Assembly (NCBI RefSeq): GCF_040807025.1
Contig: NC_090943.1
Span: 118,247,900-118,311,899, forward strand
Direction: 5' to 3'
DNA: 64,000 nucleotides
Source: Struthio camelus
Lineage: Eukaryota > Chordata > Aves > Struthioniformes > Struthionidae
The notes under the pieces were generated by a model. That model did not search any database. It was not told where the DNA came from and saw only the letters and a program-made list of their open reading frames with translations. Every line of letters begins with the position of its first letter. Within the stretch, counting starts at the first letter, position 1. A program made the translations under genes and the position numbers. This document shows positions 24,554-39,400 of this stretch, in pieces.

Positions 24554-27500
24554 GCCTTATATGTCACAAAAAACAGGAAAAAAGAGCAGGAGGGAGGAGG
24601 AGGGAGAACTATTGCATCGTAGAGCTAGTCATAAAGAATCTAACCAGTAATTTCAAGTAGTGGGTACAATTTTGCTTTTCTATTATAGCATAAACTGTTC
24701 TAGCCATACAAAAGAAGCTTTCAGGTGCTCTTCTACAATGACAAATAATTATTGCTATTGGATCACAGGGCAAAGCTGATATCCAAGGATTCTGAGGGTG
24801 CTTGAATTTGCAGTTACCAGTGCTATCTGACTCATGGGGAATAGTTAAAGGGAGATAAGTATATACTTAGGACATTTAGACAGACAGGTGCTTTTTCTAC
24901 AATCCTCTCTGTACTCCCTGCATTTTCTTCAGCCACTATGACTGCCACTTGGCTCCCTTTCTCCCAAACCCCTGGCTAATCTCTTCTATATAGGTTCTTT
25001 TGCCACCCTTATCACTATAAAATCCAAGAGGCTGCCAGTAGCGCATTAAGCAGCACACTGAGATGTCACGTCCTTCATGTTCTCTTTCATCCCCTTCCCA
25101 CAGGAAAAAGAACCTTATGTCAACAATAGAATATTGTAATAGGGGATTTTTTTCTTCCCTTCTAATATGTACCCTAATATGTTTGAGAAATCTTGGTGGA
25201 AAAAGCATGCTGTGCGTTTGAGGTTATGTTCATACTACAGGTGGTAGTAGACCCTTGCAGGGTTTTGTCTCTTGTATGGACCAGGTTCAACCTTAGGCTG
25301 GAGAGAACTATTGTGCTACTACAAACCAGTTGCTAATGGTAATCCTTATCTTGGTAGTTGTCATCTACATAGTCTTTTATATATTTTGAGCCTAAGGTTT
25401 TGAATATGTAAGAAAACAAAGAGCAAAAACCTTCTGAGAGAAGCTGGTTAAAAGGAAAGAAGAGTCACATGCGCTGATGACTTGTTGCAGCTAGTTACCT
25501 GAACACTGATGGCTTCAGTCCAGCCTGGAAGTGGCGAAGGTGTGTATAACTAAGGCCAAAATGTCCACCGAGATGAAACAGAATGTCTTCCTAGACAAGG
25601 ATGTCAGAGGCCTTCCTCTCTGGCTTTGTGAGCCAGAGTAAAACCGTTAGAATCTCTACACTGACAAAATCAACTGACCGAAGGAGTTTGCTCTGCACCC
25701 TTTTGAAATTCCAGTTCAGTTCTGTGGTGTGAACTGACCTGATCCAGGTATTCAGAAATGAACAGTTAAGCTACCAAATATGAAACTTAAGTGTTTTTAA
25801 CTTTGTTTTTAGGATGTGTTTTTTAAAGCCATCCAGATACACTGTAGTCATGTATTTGTGCTGTTTTTTACAATTGCAGTGCTAAGAAAATTGCTTCCTA
25901 AAAAAGAGAAGCTGAGATTCTTATATAACCATTGAATTTGAGGAATTTGGATTTAATTGTTATGAGAGCAGCTATTATTTCATAAAAACATTACATTCTA
26001 ATTATGTACCAGTATATTCCTCTGTAAGTAAATGGCTGGGTATTTTGGAGCTGTAGAATGGAGCAAAGAAGTGTTCTTTCTTCAGACTTTGGTTTCTGAA
26101 CACATCCTGTGTTTCACATCTATCTGCTACGTTTGGATGGTTCTTGCATGTGTGAAAGAGCCCTCCTAAACCTTCTTCATTCTTCTGTGTATGTGACTAC
26201 CTTCAGGAATGATGGCATTTAACTGTTGGAAGAGGCTGTTTAATTACTGAAATTATGCTTTTAATCACTGTATTACACTTATCCCTATTCCAATTATGCG
26301 GTTAGTTCCACTGTTTCCTCTCTGGTGCAGACAGCTTCGTTATCAATGGAAGCATTTTCACTCTATGAGGGGCCAGGATTTAGCAAAACTGTGTGTGACT
26401 ACAGGGCAAGGGAAGGATGGGTTTACCTACAGAGCTGTGGATCTATCAAACACTACACCTAAGGACAGATAGCACAAGAGACTTGTAGTAGTCTTAGGAC
26501 TGAAATAGTAGCTTACTTGTGATTAATACTCTGCAGGGGTTCCACAGCGATTGCTAGCTGACAGCTTGCTACTTGAAAGAAAAAATCAATAAAAAAAAGA
26601 ACTTTTTTTATCTCTGTGGATTAGCACCTGTCATAATTAAGTTTATAGTCCAACACCTTAGTGGATACTGAAATTGCTTTCATTACATTTAGTTCGGTCT
26701 TCCATGGTGAGTCGAACTCACACTTTAGCTAGCATAACTTTCCTTCATAGCTTTGCGGAATTTAAAGTTTTAGACACAGGGAAATTAGCCCTGTGAAGAA
26801 CGTCCACATTGTGTTTAAAATGCTAGAGCTGCCATTTGCACGATCATTTTATAGCTGATAAAACTACACAGTCACTCAGTTACTGGTCTATTTTTATTTA
26901 ATTTTCTAATTGGACAATGATACTTATGAAGTACAGATAAAGCTGTAACCATATTCAGTGACTTTAGCAGACTGCTAACAAATGTAATTGCACACCTTCC
27001 TTTTTCCGTATGCCATGCCATTTAAGCAAATGGGGAAGAAGAGTCTTTCCAATCGTAATTCCATTAGGGATCTATTTTACGTATAAATATTTCTGGAAGA
27101 AACCATTTCTTAAGTGAAAAATATTTATGCGTTATTAACTTATTCCAATTCACTTTCAAATAGTTTCGCACTCATCTTGAGGATTACTATTAATGCCTAG
27201 ATTAGAAGTAGGGAATAGTAAATTGTGAATTTGACTGGGAGGCAGTACAAAGTTTCTGTCTCTAGAAAAAGTTGAGCTGAACGTGAACTGTTCCTTTATC
27301 CATTTAATAAATCACATAAATATATATAGTCTTCAACAGAAGACGCTCTCATGATACAGAAGTCAACATAGATTTGAGTTTGTCCTTATCTAAGGGGCTG
27401 AATAAAGCTGTCACATTTAATTCATAATTCCTGATAAAGATGATTGAACTATATAGTTCATGTGCATTAAACTTGTTTTCCACCTATTTCAGTTTCTCAG

Positions 27501-30500
27501 GTTAATATGATCAAGTGTGTTGAAGATCTCAGTTTCTTGTAATAGAAAGTTTAAAGCATTCAGATAAAAACAGAGTATTAGGAAGGATTTGGGTCACGCA
27601 AACATAGAGAGGTAAGACATGTCACAGGGCTGACTTCTCCAAAAGATCAAATACATTATTTCAATGTCTAAGACTAAAAGTAACCACCAAAAAAAAGAGG
27701 ATTAAAGCTACCTGGAGATAAAATGAAGTAGTACTTGTTTAAAAACTGAATCAAACAGTAATAAGGTTACTCTGCAGAATTTCTAACCTCAATAAGATAG
27801 CAAGTATGCAGAAAAGAAATTAATTTAGAAGAGAAGCATAGGTGAAAAAGTAATAATAATATGGTAATTCTCTATCAAGTAGTATTTCTTCATGTCCAGA
27901 AATAACACATTTGTAATATCTTTTTCTAAAAAGACTGCTAGTATAAACATTTAAACATCAGCCTAAGTGAACGCATTTTTGTGTCTGGCACAGTGCATAC
28001 CTCAGACTGATCTTAGGGACTGATAAAACACTTTTTGCTGATATTTTCTACATTTCTCTAGGTTTCATGTCATATTACATTAATTCTTGATGAGTGTCAA
28101 AATTATATGTCAGATATTTTCTAATTTGTCACATGCACATTTGTGTCATTTTGTCAGTCAGCTTTTTTCGGTTTGCCAAATAATCAAATTCTCCATATTG
28201 GAATTCTGTAATTCTTTCAGTGCAGGTTTGAACCATAACATTAGAGGACTAGCTTAGGCCTTGCTTTACAGTTCAGTCTGTTAGTGTTGCTGAGCACAAT
28301 CACTATACCGTGGTCACTCATGGAGAATTGAAAAAATATTGCATCGTAATGGTCTTAGGAAGTTCTATTTTTATATGTGGGATACCTTAAGATTTTTTGT
28401 TTTAAATAGCAGTGCTATTTCTGGGTTTCTCTATGGTAGCTAACACATTTACATAGTGATTTTTACACTTAAAGGGCATAAATACTGTTCCACAATTCAA
28501 TGTAGCTAGTTAAAGTTCAATATACAGCAACATTAGCTTATAAAGGATGTTATTCTACAAAAAGCTAAAGGAATACTTTTGAAAGAGAAACAGTTTTAAT
28601 GAAGTAGCAATATTGTGGGTTTTGAGTTTTGTAAAGAAGCTCATTTTCAGCTTCCCTTTTCAACTCTCTTAATTAGAATGACTCAGAATGAAATCTGCTG
28701 AAGTGCACTAATTAAGCATGTTAACACCTTTGCTTCCATACATCAAAATAAAGGTCTTCTTGCCCTTGACTTTGCTAGTCCGGAGGTTATTTAATACACA
28801 TTGCAGCTTCATTTTTACTATTTTTATTTCTTCAAGTTTTGTAGATATTGCTGTCAAGTACCCACATATATTTAACAAAGTATAAATTGATTTTCACATC
28901 TCTTTTTTTCAACTCAAATTCTCCTTATTAGGCATGCCTTGCCAGTCACCAGATCAGTAGTTTCTGTGGGCCAAGGCTGCTTATTCTCTTCTGCACTCCT
29001 CCATCACCTGTTATTGATGGGTTTTCAGGCTTTCGTGCATATGAGATATTGGGAGAATAATTATTTTCAAGCCTTTACTTTCTCTGTTCACCCTTTTTTT
29101 TAGCCCAGTTTCCTGTTGCTTACTAACCTGCTTCATTTCTTTCTCCATTCTTTCTTCTGTTGTCTCCTGAGCTATTCCTGTCAACCTATATCATACGCTT
29201 TAACCTACCTATCCTTCTCTAAACCTACTCCTGTTATCCACCTGCTGACTGAGAGCCCCAAGCTCCAACATATTACTGACAGTTGTTGCTGATCCTCCAT
29301 TCTGAATACCCAAAGCTTTTGCACTGGTCCTTCACCTCAGTGAAATTCCTTTTCTTGAACATCTGAAGAATGCTTAAGTCTTTGGTTCTGTCATGGCCTT
29401 TGACCTGTCTTTCATCTTGACACTTTTGCTCAAATGAGTGTTGTCACAAAACTCTATTCTTTTCTGGCTTTCTCAGCTTCTGCTACTAGGGGAGTTCTGT
29501 TTCTGTCCTTTTTCTAATAAAGTGACCAAAAAGATGCATTCTGTCCTCTCTAGGCAAAACTTGGTCACCAGCTGCACTTATCCAGGTCAACTACATTGGT
29601 GGAGGATTGTAGAGGTGGATGGGTTACAACACACCTTGCAGAGCTTGCAGCTCACAAAAGTTTCCAGAGTTATCACCTAGCTGAGGCTTTCCTAATTTGG
29701 GATGAAACAGGGGGACTTTTTGTAAGTGAAATGTTTTGCTTTAGAAGCAGTGGATAAACAAAAGTCTGCATAAAAACTAATGGAAGCCATAGAGTACAAT
29801 TTTTCTTTGCTCTGACTTTCCGGCTTTTTTTTATTTAGAAAATACACTGTAGGACTCACTCACTGGAAGTGTTAATGGCTACAGGATTTAGCCTATAGGG
29901 AAGATATTCTTACTCTTTTGTGATGCCTTGACTTGGACTCTATGTAGAGGACATTTTTGTTGTACTCAATATCTAAAAATTTTAAAAATTTAAAAATATA
30001 TTTTAAAACATGTTTTGAAGCTGACCATAATATCACATCCTTTAATAGTCTCATTATTTGAATGTTGATATTTTACCAGTGATTTAAAATCTGCTAACAA
30101 AGTTCTCTTTTCTTAACTAGCTAATAAAGCTTTGTACAGTAACTATACCATATTTTACTCTACTCTTCTTAAAATATAGCTCTCAAGACAATGTGTTCAC
30201 AGATTTCCATTTTTCATATCTGTTTGGCTTTTTTTTTCCCTTTTAATACTTCCCTTTACTTAGGAGGTCCCTATAATTCAAGTGCCTGCAATTCTCAAGC
30301 ATGGGTACTAAAATTCATTTCCCAAACACTACAACATGACTTAACTTTGTACAGTGAGAGTCTTCATTAATCTGCTTTGCCATTCAGAGGATCTGATCAT
30401 GGCATAAAAAATCTTAGCCAGAATTCTACAATACCACATTTAAGACTAGAAATAATGATTTGACTTGTAAATGACAAGTATTACAAGGAATAAGGAAGAG

Positions 30501-33500
30501 GAAAAGATCATTGCAGAGATTAAGGGATGTCCACTCCAAACCTTAAAGGTATTTTAAAGGCAAACTCTAATTCTTTCCCTAACCTTAGCGTTTATCAGAA
30601 GTGTCTCAGATAATATGCAAAAAATTGAAGATGAACTTGAGCATATTTCCTTAGCTGAAAAATAGAAGGTCCCTGCATTGCTAGGTGTATCTTTCATCTC
30701 TAACAGAAGGTCAAGATAGTACTTTGCTTTTCTGTAGACTTTTTGCTTCAGAAAATTCAATAATGTCTTTAATTTCACCCTTGAGCCAAGACCCATACTA
30801 CAGCTAATTTTCTCATTAGAAAAGTGTCCGAACTAGAAAGGAAGACTAGCCCAAGAAATGATACTTGCTATTTACAGTATTAAGAAGATGGATGCTAAGA
30901 TAACAATTACAGCAGTTTGAACGAGGGCACTTAAATGAAATTTGAGCCAGCTGCATGATTTAATATTGAAGTAATACCTAGCAGTATCATCATACAAAAG
31001 AAAAGAAAAATGCCTTCTACTCACGTAACCTGAAGGAATTTGTAGTTGATCTCTGGTCAGTGTGCGAAGCTAAAATTATCTTCCAACAGCAATAAGGGAA
31101 CCTGTGCAGTTCCTATCCACTTTGGGTTTACTGGCACTGATGTCACAAGGTTTTGTAGCCCACAGAAGAAATCCCAAATTTGATTCTAGATTTACGAATA
31201 TTCCATTCCCTTAAAAAAAAAAACAGCAAAAATCTGAAACTTCCCTTTCATCCCTTGCATTCCAATCTCTTACCGTAGAAGACTTTCAAAATTTCTGTAT
31301 TTTTGATTTTAATAATTTTAGTACTGTATGATTATAAAGATTATTCAGCATCCTTTTAAAAAATAGTAGAGCAGTCTAGGATGAATCCTAGCAGCTTGTG
31401 CTTGGATCAGATAAATTAAGTCTTGCATGAATGGACAAGCTTCCAAAGGTGTTTGATCATTTAGGTTAAAATTGTAATGGGTAGAACCAAAACTTGGCTG
31501 CAAAATTCCTAACCTTAAGTATTAGAAATCCAGACTGTACTAAGATTTATTTTATATAAAATTGGAAATAGCAAGAGAAACTCTTCCCAGAACTTGAAGG
31601 ACAATTAGCGGTGGCATTCTCTGTGATGCCCAAAGGAAGTCCATGGAAACTATTACTCATCACTACAATTCACTCTCTCCGTTCCTGGAGTAACAGATTT
31701 AAGTCATTTTAAGAAATAGATTGGGCAGTGTCCTTGCCACATAAAGTGAATGTTAGCTGAAAGATAGCTTTTAACCACATTTATGTGGGTTATCATCAGA
31801 AAACTTCTCAAAGAACTATTTATCTAGAAAACATATTCACTAGACTTGTTTTAAATTAGTTCCTCTAACTAGTTACTATTTTCCCTGTTGCCAGCTTTTC
31901 AGAAACAGTTTTATAATTTTTCTCTTGAAAGACAGCTGTGAACAATTCAGGTATACAAAGCAAATATATATCTTCCCCACACTAATGATAAAAATCAACC
32001 ATTTAAATGCAGATACACATTTAATCGAAGCAGCTTTGCCCTTGTTGCTGCAGCTGCTCCTACTGCTGCCCTCACCAGAGCCAGGAGCAGCAGGTAGCAC
32101 CAGCTGGCATTAGAGGAGGCAGGAGTATAGTGAAAGTGGATCCGAAATTCTGACAAAGGGATAACCAAAGCATTACTCTTTATGCAGGGGGACACCAAAT
32201 GTAGGTATACTCCTTGGCTACAGGTCAGTGCTGTGTAGGAATAGGATTCTTAAGGTGCTTTTAGAGGAGCAAAAGCAGTTAGAACTATGTGATATTTTAA
32301 AAGAGAAATCAGTGAGTAACTAAGTAGTAAGACACAAAGTAGCTTTGATTAGATTACTCACTTTTAAAGTTAATCATATGTGTTTGCAGTACCGTAATGT
32401 TTTAAAATAGAAAGGGATTAGATGTTGCTGTCACTTTAGAGTGTTATTTAATATTTGTAGTTGCTTTTTAAAACATAAACTCTCCAAGATTTAATAGATG
32501 TTAATAGATAAAACATATGATTAAACTTAAAGGGATGTATGGAACAACACCATAAAGTAGGAAAAGATTCACCCTTTAAACCAAAGGGAGAAAATGTCCT
32601 TATATAATGGTCAAAATGAATAATGGTGAAAGTGGAGTGAGGAAGATTCATATTTCTCAGTAAGGAGTTAACTTGCAACCATGAGTTAAAAAAAAAAAAA
32701 GAAAAAAGAAAAATGAGCTTTCTGAATCACTTATGATTTTACTTCCCTAAACAAATTTTTGAACTATACCATTTAATGTTTCTATTAATGGCATGAAATA
32801 AAACATAAAGTGATTACTGAAGGAGAGCGAAATCATGATAAGGATAGACCACTAATACAAAGTAATATGGATAATTTGATTCACAGATGCAGTAAACCAA
32901 TATGTGCTTCAACAGTGGCCAGATGCAAGATGCCTATTTTTATGCCTAAACCAATGCAGATATCAATTCGTATATGACATGAGACTCTACCCTGGAAAGC
33001 AGTGACTCAAAAAAAAAAAAAAGTTAAGCTTATGATGATAGTTAGCTGAATATAAAATCAATGATGATAAAATTGACTAATTGAGCCAATGTCCTACTTC
33101 AGGATGTACTTATTACCCTACTGATGAGATCACTACTGAAATATTTATGGCAATTTTGGTTTCTGTATTCCTGGAAGAATGCTGAGAAGCTAAACTGGGT
33201 TTGGAAAAGAGCCTTAGGCAACATTAAAGAATTGGGAACTATACTTACAGCTAGAGATTCAAGCATCTCAATCAATTTAGCTTATCAAAGAGAAGAATAA
33301 GGAGTCATTTGATCTACCTGTAAGTGCCTCAAATCAGATGAAGGATACTTCTGCCTAGAAAACAAAGTAGTAAGACAAGATACTTGAAAGCGAACATAGA
33401 AATTTATGCCACAATGCAGACATAGAAATAACATGCCAATTTGAATAGGATAAGTGCTATTTACTGTGACAGATACTGTATAAACGGTAGTTCTAAAATC

Positions 33501-35329
33501 AAGATGAGAACATTTTCTAAAAAGATGTGCTTTACTTAAGCTACGAGTATTGGACTTCAAGCAGTAATTAATCAACACAAACTGTGGAACTTCTGTGAAT
33601 CATGAATTTGAAGATGATGAACTAAATTCTCTCACTTGGCCTTAAAATAAGTGAAAATTATCATCTTCATTGCTAGCAAGTAGAATCAGCCAGATAAAAT
33701 AATGAAATAGAGGGAGAGATAATAAAAAGGCAAAATATGAATTGAAATAATGCCTCTTTAAAAGGAAATTCAATTTCTTTTCCAATAAACATAGCATGTC
33801 AGTTGAATTCTGATTCTTCAGAGGAATGATTCATTAGTGTTTTACAGTTTCTGTGGGGTTTTTAATATAAATTTTAACAAAAAATATTTCAAGCCTTTTC
33901 CAATAGAATTGTTCTTATTTTTGGTGAAAAGTGATTATTAAAAGTAAAATAAAATTACTAAATAACTCTATATGTTTAAAAAGTTTTCTGTGCCCTATCT
34001 ATAAACCAATGAAGAGAGAAATTCAGAGTTAGGTTAGCCATTCTTTTACTCTTGTTTTGTGAAAGACTCTTGCTATAGATTATACCCTTAACTCGCAGTC
34101 AAGCTGCTTTCTTCAAAGTAGTGTATTTTAGAAGAAAGTATTTTTTTATATACATATAAATGGGTAAGCAAAAAACTTTTTTATGCATAAGGACTTTGCT
34201 TCTTGATTTCTTCTTATCTAATTCAATTATTCCTTCTCAGTATATAAAATTCGTTTTCCATTTATAAAATGGTAAGTGAAGTAACAGCAAAGGGTTTGAT
34301 CTTTAAACTGTGTAACCATTAGTTTAATGTCTGCGGGCATTCCTGTGTTGTTTGATTTTGTTTCAGCCAATTGTAAACAAGTAAAAATGCTGGTTAAAGA
34401 AGAAAACCTTTTTTATACTAATTATTATAAATCCCAAGTCAAACATGTTTCTTCTCTAATTAATTCTGGCAAAGGAGAAACTAACGCATCAATTTTCTGT
34501 CCATGCAGTTAAAATAATCCCTACAGAAATGTCCAGGTGTTGATCTCACAATAGGAAGTAGATTTTAACCTAGAATGTGTTCTCCTGACACATGAGAAAT
34601 CATAACAGTGCACGAAAGCAGTTCCATGTTTAAAAGTGTTGAAAATTTAAAAATTACAGTAGGCATTACTGAGCTCAGAAATGTCCTGGGGCTTCATTTT
34701 GCATGCTTTCAATGAACTTCTTCCCAGGAAAGAACTGTCAGAAGAAATAGAAGCTTTCAGAGAGGCATCATGAGATTTTAAGAACTGCATGTGTAACGCA
34801 ATCTTGTGAAAGTCTCTTGTCCACAAAGATTATTTGGGAGGACTTCTTACACTAATTCTTCAGCCTTTCACCTCCCCCAGAAAATTACAAGATATTTTAT
34901 AATTTCTTCTCTCTCAGAAGAGCATGGAACCAAAGTACAATTAATGTTTTGATAGCAATAAAATAGAAGTATTCTGAAAAATTTCAAATATTGCTCATTA
35001 ATAGATAGTTGTGAACAAATAATTTCATAAAAAATCAATTTGTAGTTAGAAGTTGACCAAAAAAAATGCTAATCAGATAGAAATGATATATTTTGTTATG
35101 AGTCTATGATAGGACAAGTCTTACCTTCTCCTGACAGCAAAAGAAACTGACCAGCCTGTGTTGTGAACTTGCCTTAGAAGATTACAGCTCACTCAACCAT
35201 AATAAACCTTGCATGAAATACTTCACATGGCACAACAACAAAGAAATGTATTATCTCTGAATGAAACAAATGGAATAGAAAAAGAAATAGCTTTCAGCAG
35301 ATAATGTAAAATTAATAACCATAAGATCA

Positions 35330-36055
35330 GTGTGGGATAAGGATTGATTTGGTTGTTGACCTGCTGGAAAGCAGCTTTGCAGAGAAGGACCTGGGTGTCC
35401 TGGTGAACAACAAGTTAAGCATGAGCCAGCAATGTGCCTTGTGGCCGGGAGGGCCAATCATATCCTGGGCTGCATTAGGAAGAGTGCTGCCAGCAGGTCG
35501 AGGGAGGTGATCCTCCCCCTCTACTCAGCCCTGGGAAGGCCACATCTGTACTGTGTCCAATTCTGGGCTCCCCAGTACAAGAGAGACACGGCACTACTGG
35601 AGAGAGCCCAGCGGAGGGCTACAAAGAGGATGAGGAGACTGGAGCATCTCTCCTATGAAGAAAGGCTGAGGGAGCTGGGCCTGTTTAGCCTGGAGAAAAG
35701 ATTGAGAGGCAATCTGATCAATGTGTACAAGTATCTGAAGGGGAGGGTGTCAAGAGGATGGGGCCAGACTCTTCTCCGTGGTACCCAGTGATAGGATGAG
35801 AGGCAACGGGCACAAACTGAACCACAGGCAGTTCCATCTGAACATGAGGAAAAACTTCTTTCCTGTGAGGGTGACAGAGTGGTGGAACAGGTTGCCCAGA
35901 GAGGGTGTGGAGTCTCCTTTGCTGGAGATATTCAAAACCTGCCTTGTAAAACAATCCTGTGCAATATGCTCTAGACGACCCTGACTGAGCAGGGGGGTTA
36001 GAATAGATTCTTCAGACGTCATTTCCGCCTTTGACCGTTCTGTGATTCTGTGATT
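35330..36055 (+). mobile_element. CR1 LINE 3' end, with ORF2 remnant and terminal repeats
   Basis: This is a 5'-truncated CR1 non-LTR retrotransposon in plus orientation, about 0.7 kb long. It keeps the C-terminal part of ORF2 (downstream of the reverse-transcriptase core), including the family hallmarks [23 protein letters not shown] and NVYKYLKG, followed by NMRKNFF and WWNRLPRE. The 3' UTR has the usual gagcaggggggtt block and the element ends in tandem attctgtg units at 36037-36054. It is far better preserved than the copy at 16 kb, so it is probably a later insertion. The 5' boundary is approximate because no target-site duplication was identified. Confidence 0.95.
35358..35984 (+). pseudogene. 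CR1 ORF2 C-terminal remnant, frameshifted
   Basis: The coding remnant of the CR1 ORF2 polyprotein (endonuclease and reverse transcriptase in the full element; only the tail is here) is split over three stretches. The first, from about 35358, includes the motif [10 protein letters not shown] one-base loss near 35436-35446 moves the frame to the one read by 35432-35791, which holds the [11 protein letters not shown] block. A one-base gain in a G-run near 35740 moves it back to the frame of 35778-35984. A small deletion at about 35545 also removes a few bases relative to the usual element. There is no catalytic domain, so it encodes no active enzyme. Confidence 0.85.
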
Positions 36056-36409
36056 TCTCCACTTTATTTTTCTTCTCTTGATGAACTGATGCATTTTGCC
36101 TTTGGGCACAATAACACTCATTGCACTGTAGACCATCAGATTCCCCCCTTTCCCTCATTGCTTTTCTGATGTCTAGTCAAAGACAGCTTTAATTCTATAT
36201 CTGAATATCAAGATCTAGAAACTCAGTAGGATGCTATATATATATTCATTAGAGACATAACCAGTGTAAGGTTATCTCTAATGCTTGCATGGACCTTAAG
36301 TGCTTAACTTGGGTTTGCCCCAAGTATTTTGATTCAGTCAGCTCCTATATGAAGACCTAGAAAGCAGACTTAGCCTATAAATGTTCATAGCAGAAGGTGA
36401 AGGCAATTC

Positions 36410-36427
36410 TTTTTTTTTTTTTTTTTT
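36410..36427. repeat. Poly-T run
   Basis: Eighteen consecutive T about 350 bases after the CR1 end. It is not part of CR1, which lacks a poly-A tail. Confidence 0.85.
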
Positions 36428-39400
36428 GCTGCTACCTTAGTACTTTACAGCTTGACATATCACAGTTATTCCACCTATGAGCTTACTGGCATGTTTTCTC
36501 TACCATAAACGTCCACATTTTTACTGCCTCTAGTATGTTCTTTTGCTTGGAGGCAGAAGAAGTCAGACCACGTATATCTAGGGAGAATCACTTTTTTCAG
36601 AACTCTCTATATTTGTTCTTCCCCACAACCTAGTCATTGTGTTCACTTCTCCAGGAATAAGGCTGGCTCAGTATGAAACTATCCCTGTTACATTTACATT
36701 ATGAAATGATTAGGATACTGATTTAAATGTGGACAAACTGAAGGAAATAATATTACTACTATTATTATTGCAAAGGCCCCTATGCCAGGAAACTTTCTTG
36801 ATTTTTTGGTTTGCATTCATATTACTTAGTTTTGAGTGTTAACAGATATTAAAGTCAGTAAATGATGCAAGTTCTCTCCTTCAAATTTTCTTACTTTCTG
36901 GAAAAAATAAAGAATAAAAATGCGGCAATTTTCAGCCCAGGTGAGGTACAGGCAATACTGTAGGAATAGGAAAGGAGGTAATTTTTAAGAAATTAGCTGT
37001 GGTAGGATATTCAACATTTCTATTATAAGTATAGCTGTTTCAAATAACGACTTTGTGCCAAAGCATATTCTAAATAACTTCAACTTGCCAGGTGTTCCTT
37101 GACATGAAGTACATCTGCTCCCATCATTTTCAGAACAGACTTCAATGCTCTCTAACTAGGTAAAGACTACCTGGAAAACTTAATGATGTCGTTCACTAGG
37201 CAGCCATCCAGCTCCCAGATAGATTTATTGGACTTACAGTGAGAGGTTGTTATTAAAAACTGGTTACTTTTCAGAATAATTTATCCTGAGCATCATCTTT
37301 GTCCATAACTCACATCCTTTCTAGACTCGTTCTTGGTGCTATGATTAATAATGAGAAAGCTGAAATTACTTAAGTCCAAAGGTAGGGCACAGGGAAAATC
37401 TGCTCTTCTTATCTCTCAGTGGCAAATAACTGTTATTAGTTCAAGCAAGGTAAACAGGTGGTACACGGAATGCTGTAAGGCATGTATGTCTGAGAAACCA
37501 GGTGTTGGATGTGTCCAACCTGAAAATCAGACATAGCATGAAAAGAGAGGTCAATCTTGTTCTTTCTGGGTGCGATAGCACTCTTAATTAGGAGCAGATG
37601 AAGTGAGGGTGTGGGCATGTGTGTGCATTTAAATAACTTCAGGGTGCCAGAAAACCCTTATCTTTTTATTTTTGGCCATGAAGTATGCCTGCAGGTGTGG
37701 TTGAGTGGTTGATAGAGAAGGGATATGTTCCTAGAGAAATTTGATTTCTAAATTTCTAATATATATTTTTCATTTGATATAACAGCATATGAAGCCATAT
37801 GCATGAAGTACTTTCTTCAGTGTTTTAGCATCATGAGACACACATCAAATTATGCATTGGAATAAATGAGATATATTAATATGACATTTTAGCCTAGTAA
37901 GTTTACAAGCTAATAAATGTTCAGTATGATAGTTTCTATCGTATTTATTTTCTATTTTAGTTTTTATCATCGTGTAAATTTGTTTTTAATTTAACTATTA
38001 GCAACCCTCTTGGGTTATGAACACTTTGGAAGATATAGTGACAGCATTACTGTTAATTCATATTTTTTCCTGTGTTAAAAAACACTTCTAAAATTTGTGT
38101 GTGTGTAGATGCACTAACAAATAGTAGTTGAGATATATTGGGCATTTATATCATGAAGGATGAATTCTGTGGCTTCCCCATGCTCTTTCATTACTATCTT
38201 TATCGCTGTTTTGTAATACGCTTTTTGTAAATAGTGTGCAGTTAAACTTTTATTTTCTTTCATTTCATAATACATTTTTCCTATCTAATCACTGCTGAAT
38301 ATTCCAATGATAAAACAGAACGGTAACTTTGCATTTAATTGTAGTGGAAAAGCTGTGCAGAATGAAAATTGTACTTTCCAGTTTTCCCCTGCAGAGAAGC
38401 AACGTTCTAATTTATTCTACTGTTTTGTTCAACTTTAGCATTAATGCTAAAGACACTTTACGTTGGCATCTTTGTATTTTAACACTGAAGTTAGAATCTT
38501 CCCTATGGAATACCATCAGCTGAAACCCTTCTGCAAAGTCTTCTGCAAAAACTTACTTTCTGTGTCTGATGTCTATAGAAAAATGAGAAAATTATATGCC
38601 TTTTTGTAGTTGCTTACAAAACCAGAGGATATTGCTAGCCTTTGAATGAGTTAAACTGTTGATTTTTACCTGCTGGCTCCCTGTACCTTTGCGAATACTC
38701 ATTATCCACCTGTCTTAAATAGTGAGACACCAATAAAGTACATAAACGAACTCTGATAATTCTTCTAAACCATCCCTGACTGCTATTCCTTCTCTTTGCA
38801 TTCATCTTCTATATTTGCTTTAAAACACAAAAGTGTACTAGGGTACATGCTGTTGGCTGAATGGCAAAACTGCTGCAGGAAAATGTGGTTTTGAGGATGA
38901 CAGTGTGAAATTCTCAAAATACAAGATAATCAAAAGGCTACATCTTTGACTTTATGAACACAAAGACACTTTAACATACTCTTTCTATGTGTTTATCAAA
39001 TATCACTTAAATGAATTATTGAATAATTCTCACCTGTTTATTTTCACAAGTTGCAAAGACCACTCTCATGATTTGGCACTCTTTGTTCAACAAAACAAGG
39101 AATTGCTGAAACAGCACTGAAGATGATCTGTTAAAAAGCTTTATAACAGGACTCCCACTTTCACTCTCCATGCCCTTGTTTATTACAGCAAATTTTTGTG
39201 CAAGGTCACTGGTGTTAGGAACCATCTCTTTCACAGGGTAAAGAAATAAATCTGTCCATAAGAAACTATAGTCATATTACTGTTTTTCTCTTTCTTTCTT
39301 CTCTTCTTAATATCAATTGTACCTTATACACATGTTCTGAATATAATCTTTTTTACATACATAAACTTGAGCATTACTATCTGTATCCTGATCCTGATTA

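Larger units (their letters stand above)
16531..35329. other. Non-coding AT-rich stretch, no gene seen
   Basis: Nearly 19 kb without a supportable gene. The longest frames (for example 19559-19891 plus and 24936-25208 minus) have no domain, no convincing exon boundaries and no relation to one another. Within it are CA/GA and TTTA microsatellites, a short tandem duplication near 20.95 kb, poly-A runs near 32.69 and 33.01 kb, and slightly GC-richer patches near 19.5 and 25.5 kb that I could not assign. The rest shows nothing distinctive. Confidence 0.7.

Noticed and set aside
25500-25740. Exon-like, slightly GC-richer patch with the in-frame start MSTEMKQNVFLDKD
   Set aside because: The frame closes after 26 codons and resembles no known protein.
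35718-36136. Minus-strand frames overlapping the CR1 copy
   Set aside because: They are antisense shadows of the CR1 ORF2 tail and 3' UTR.
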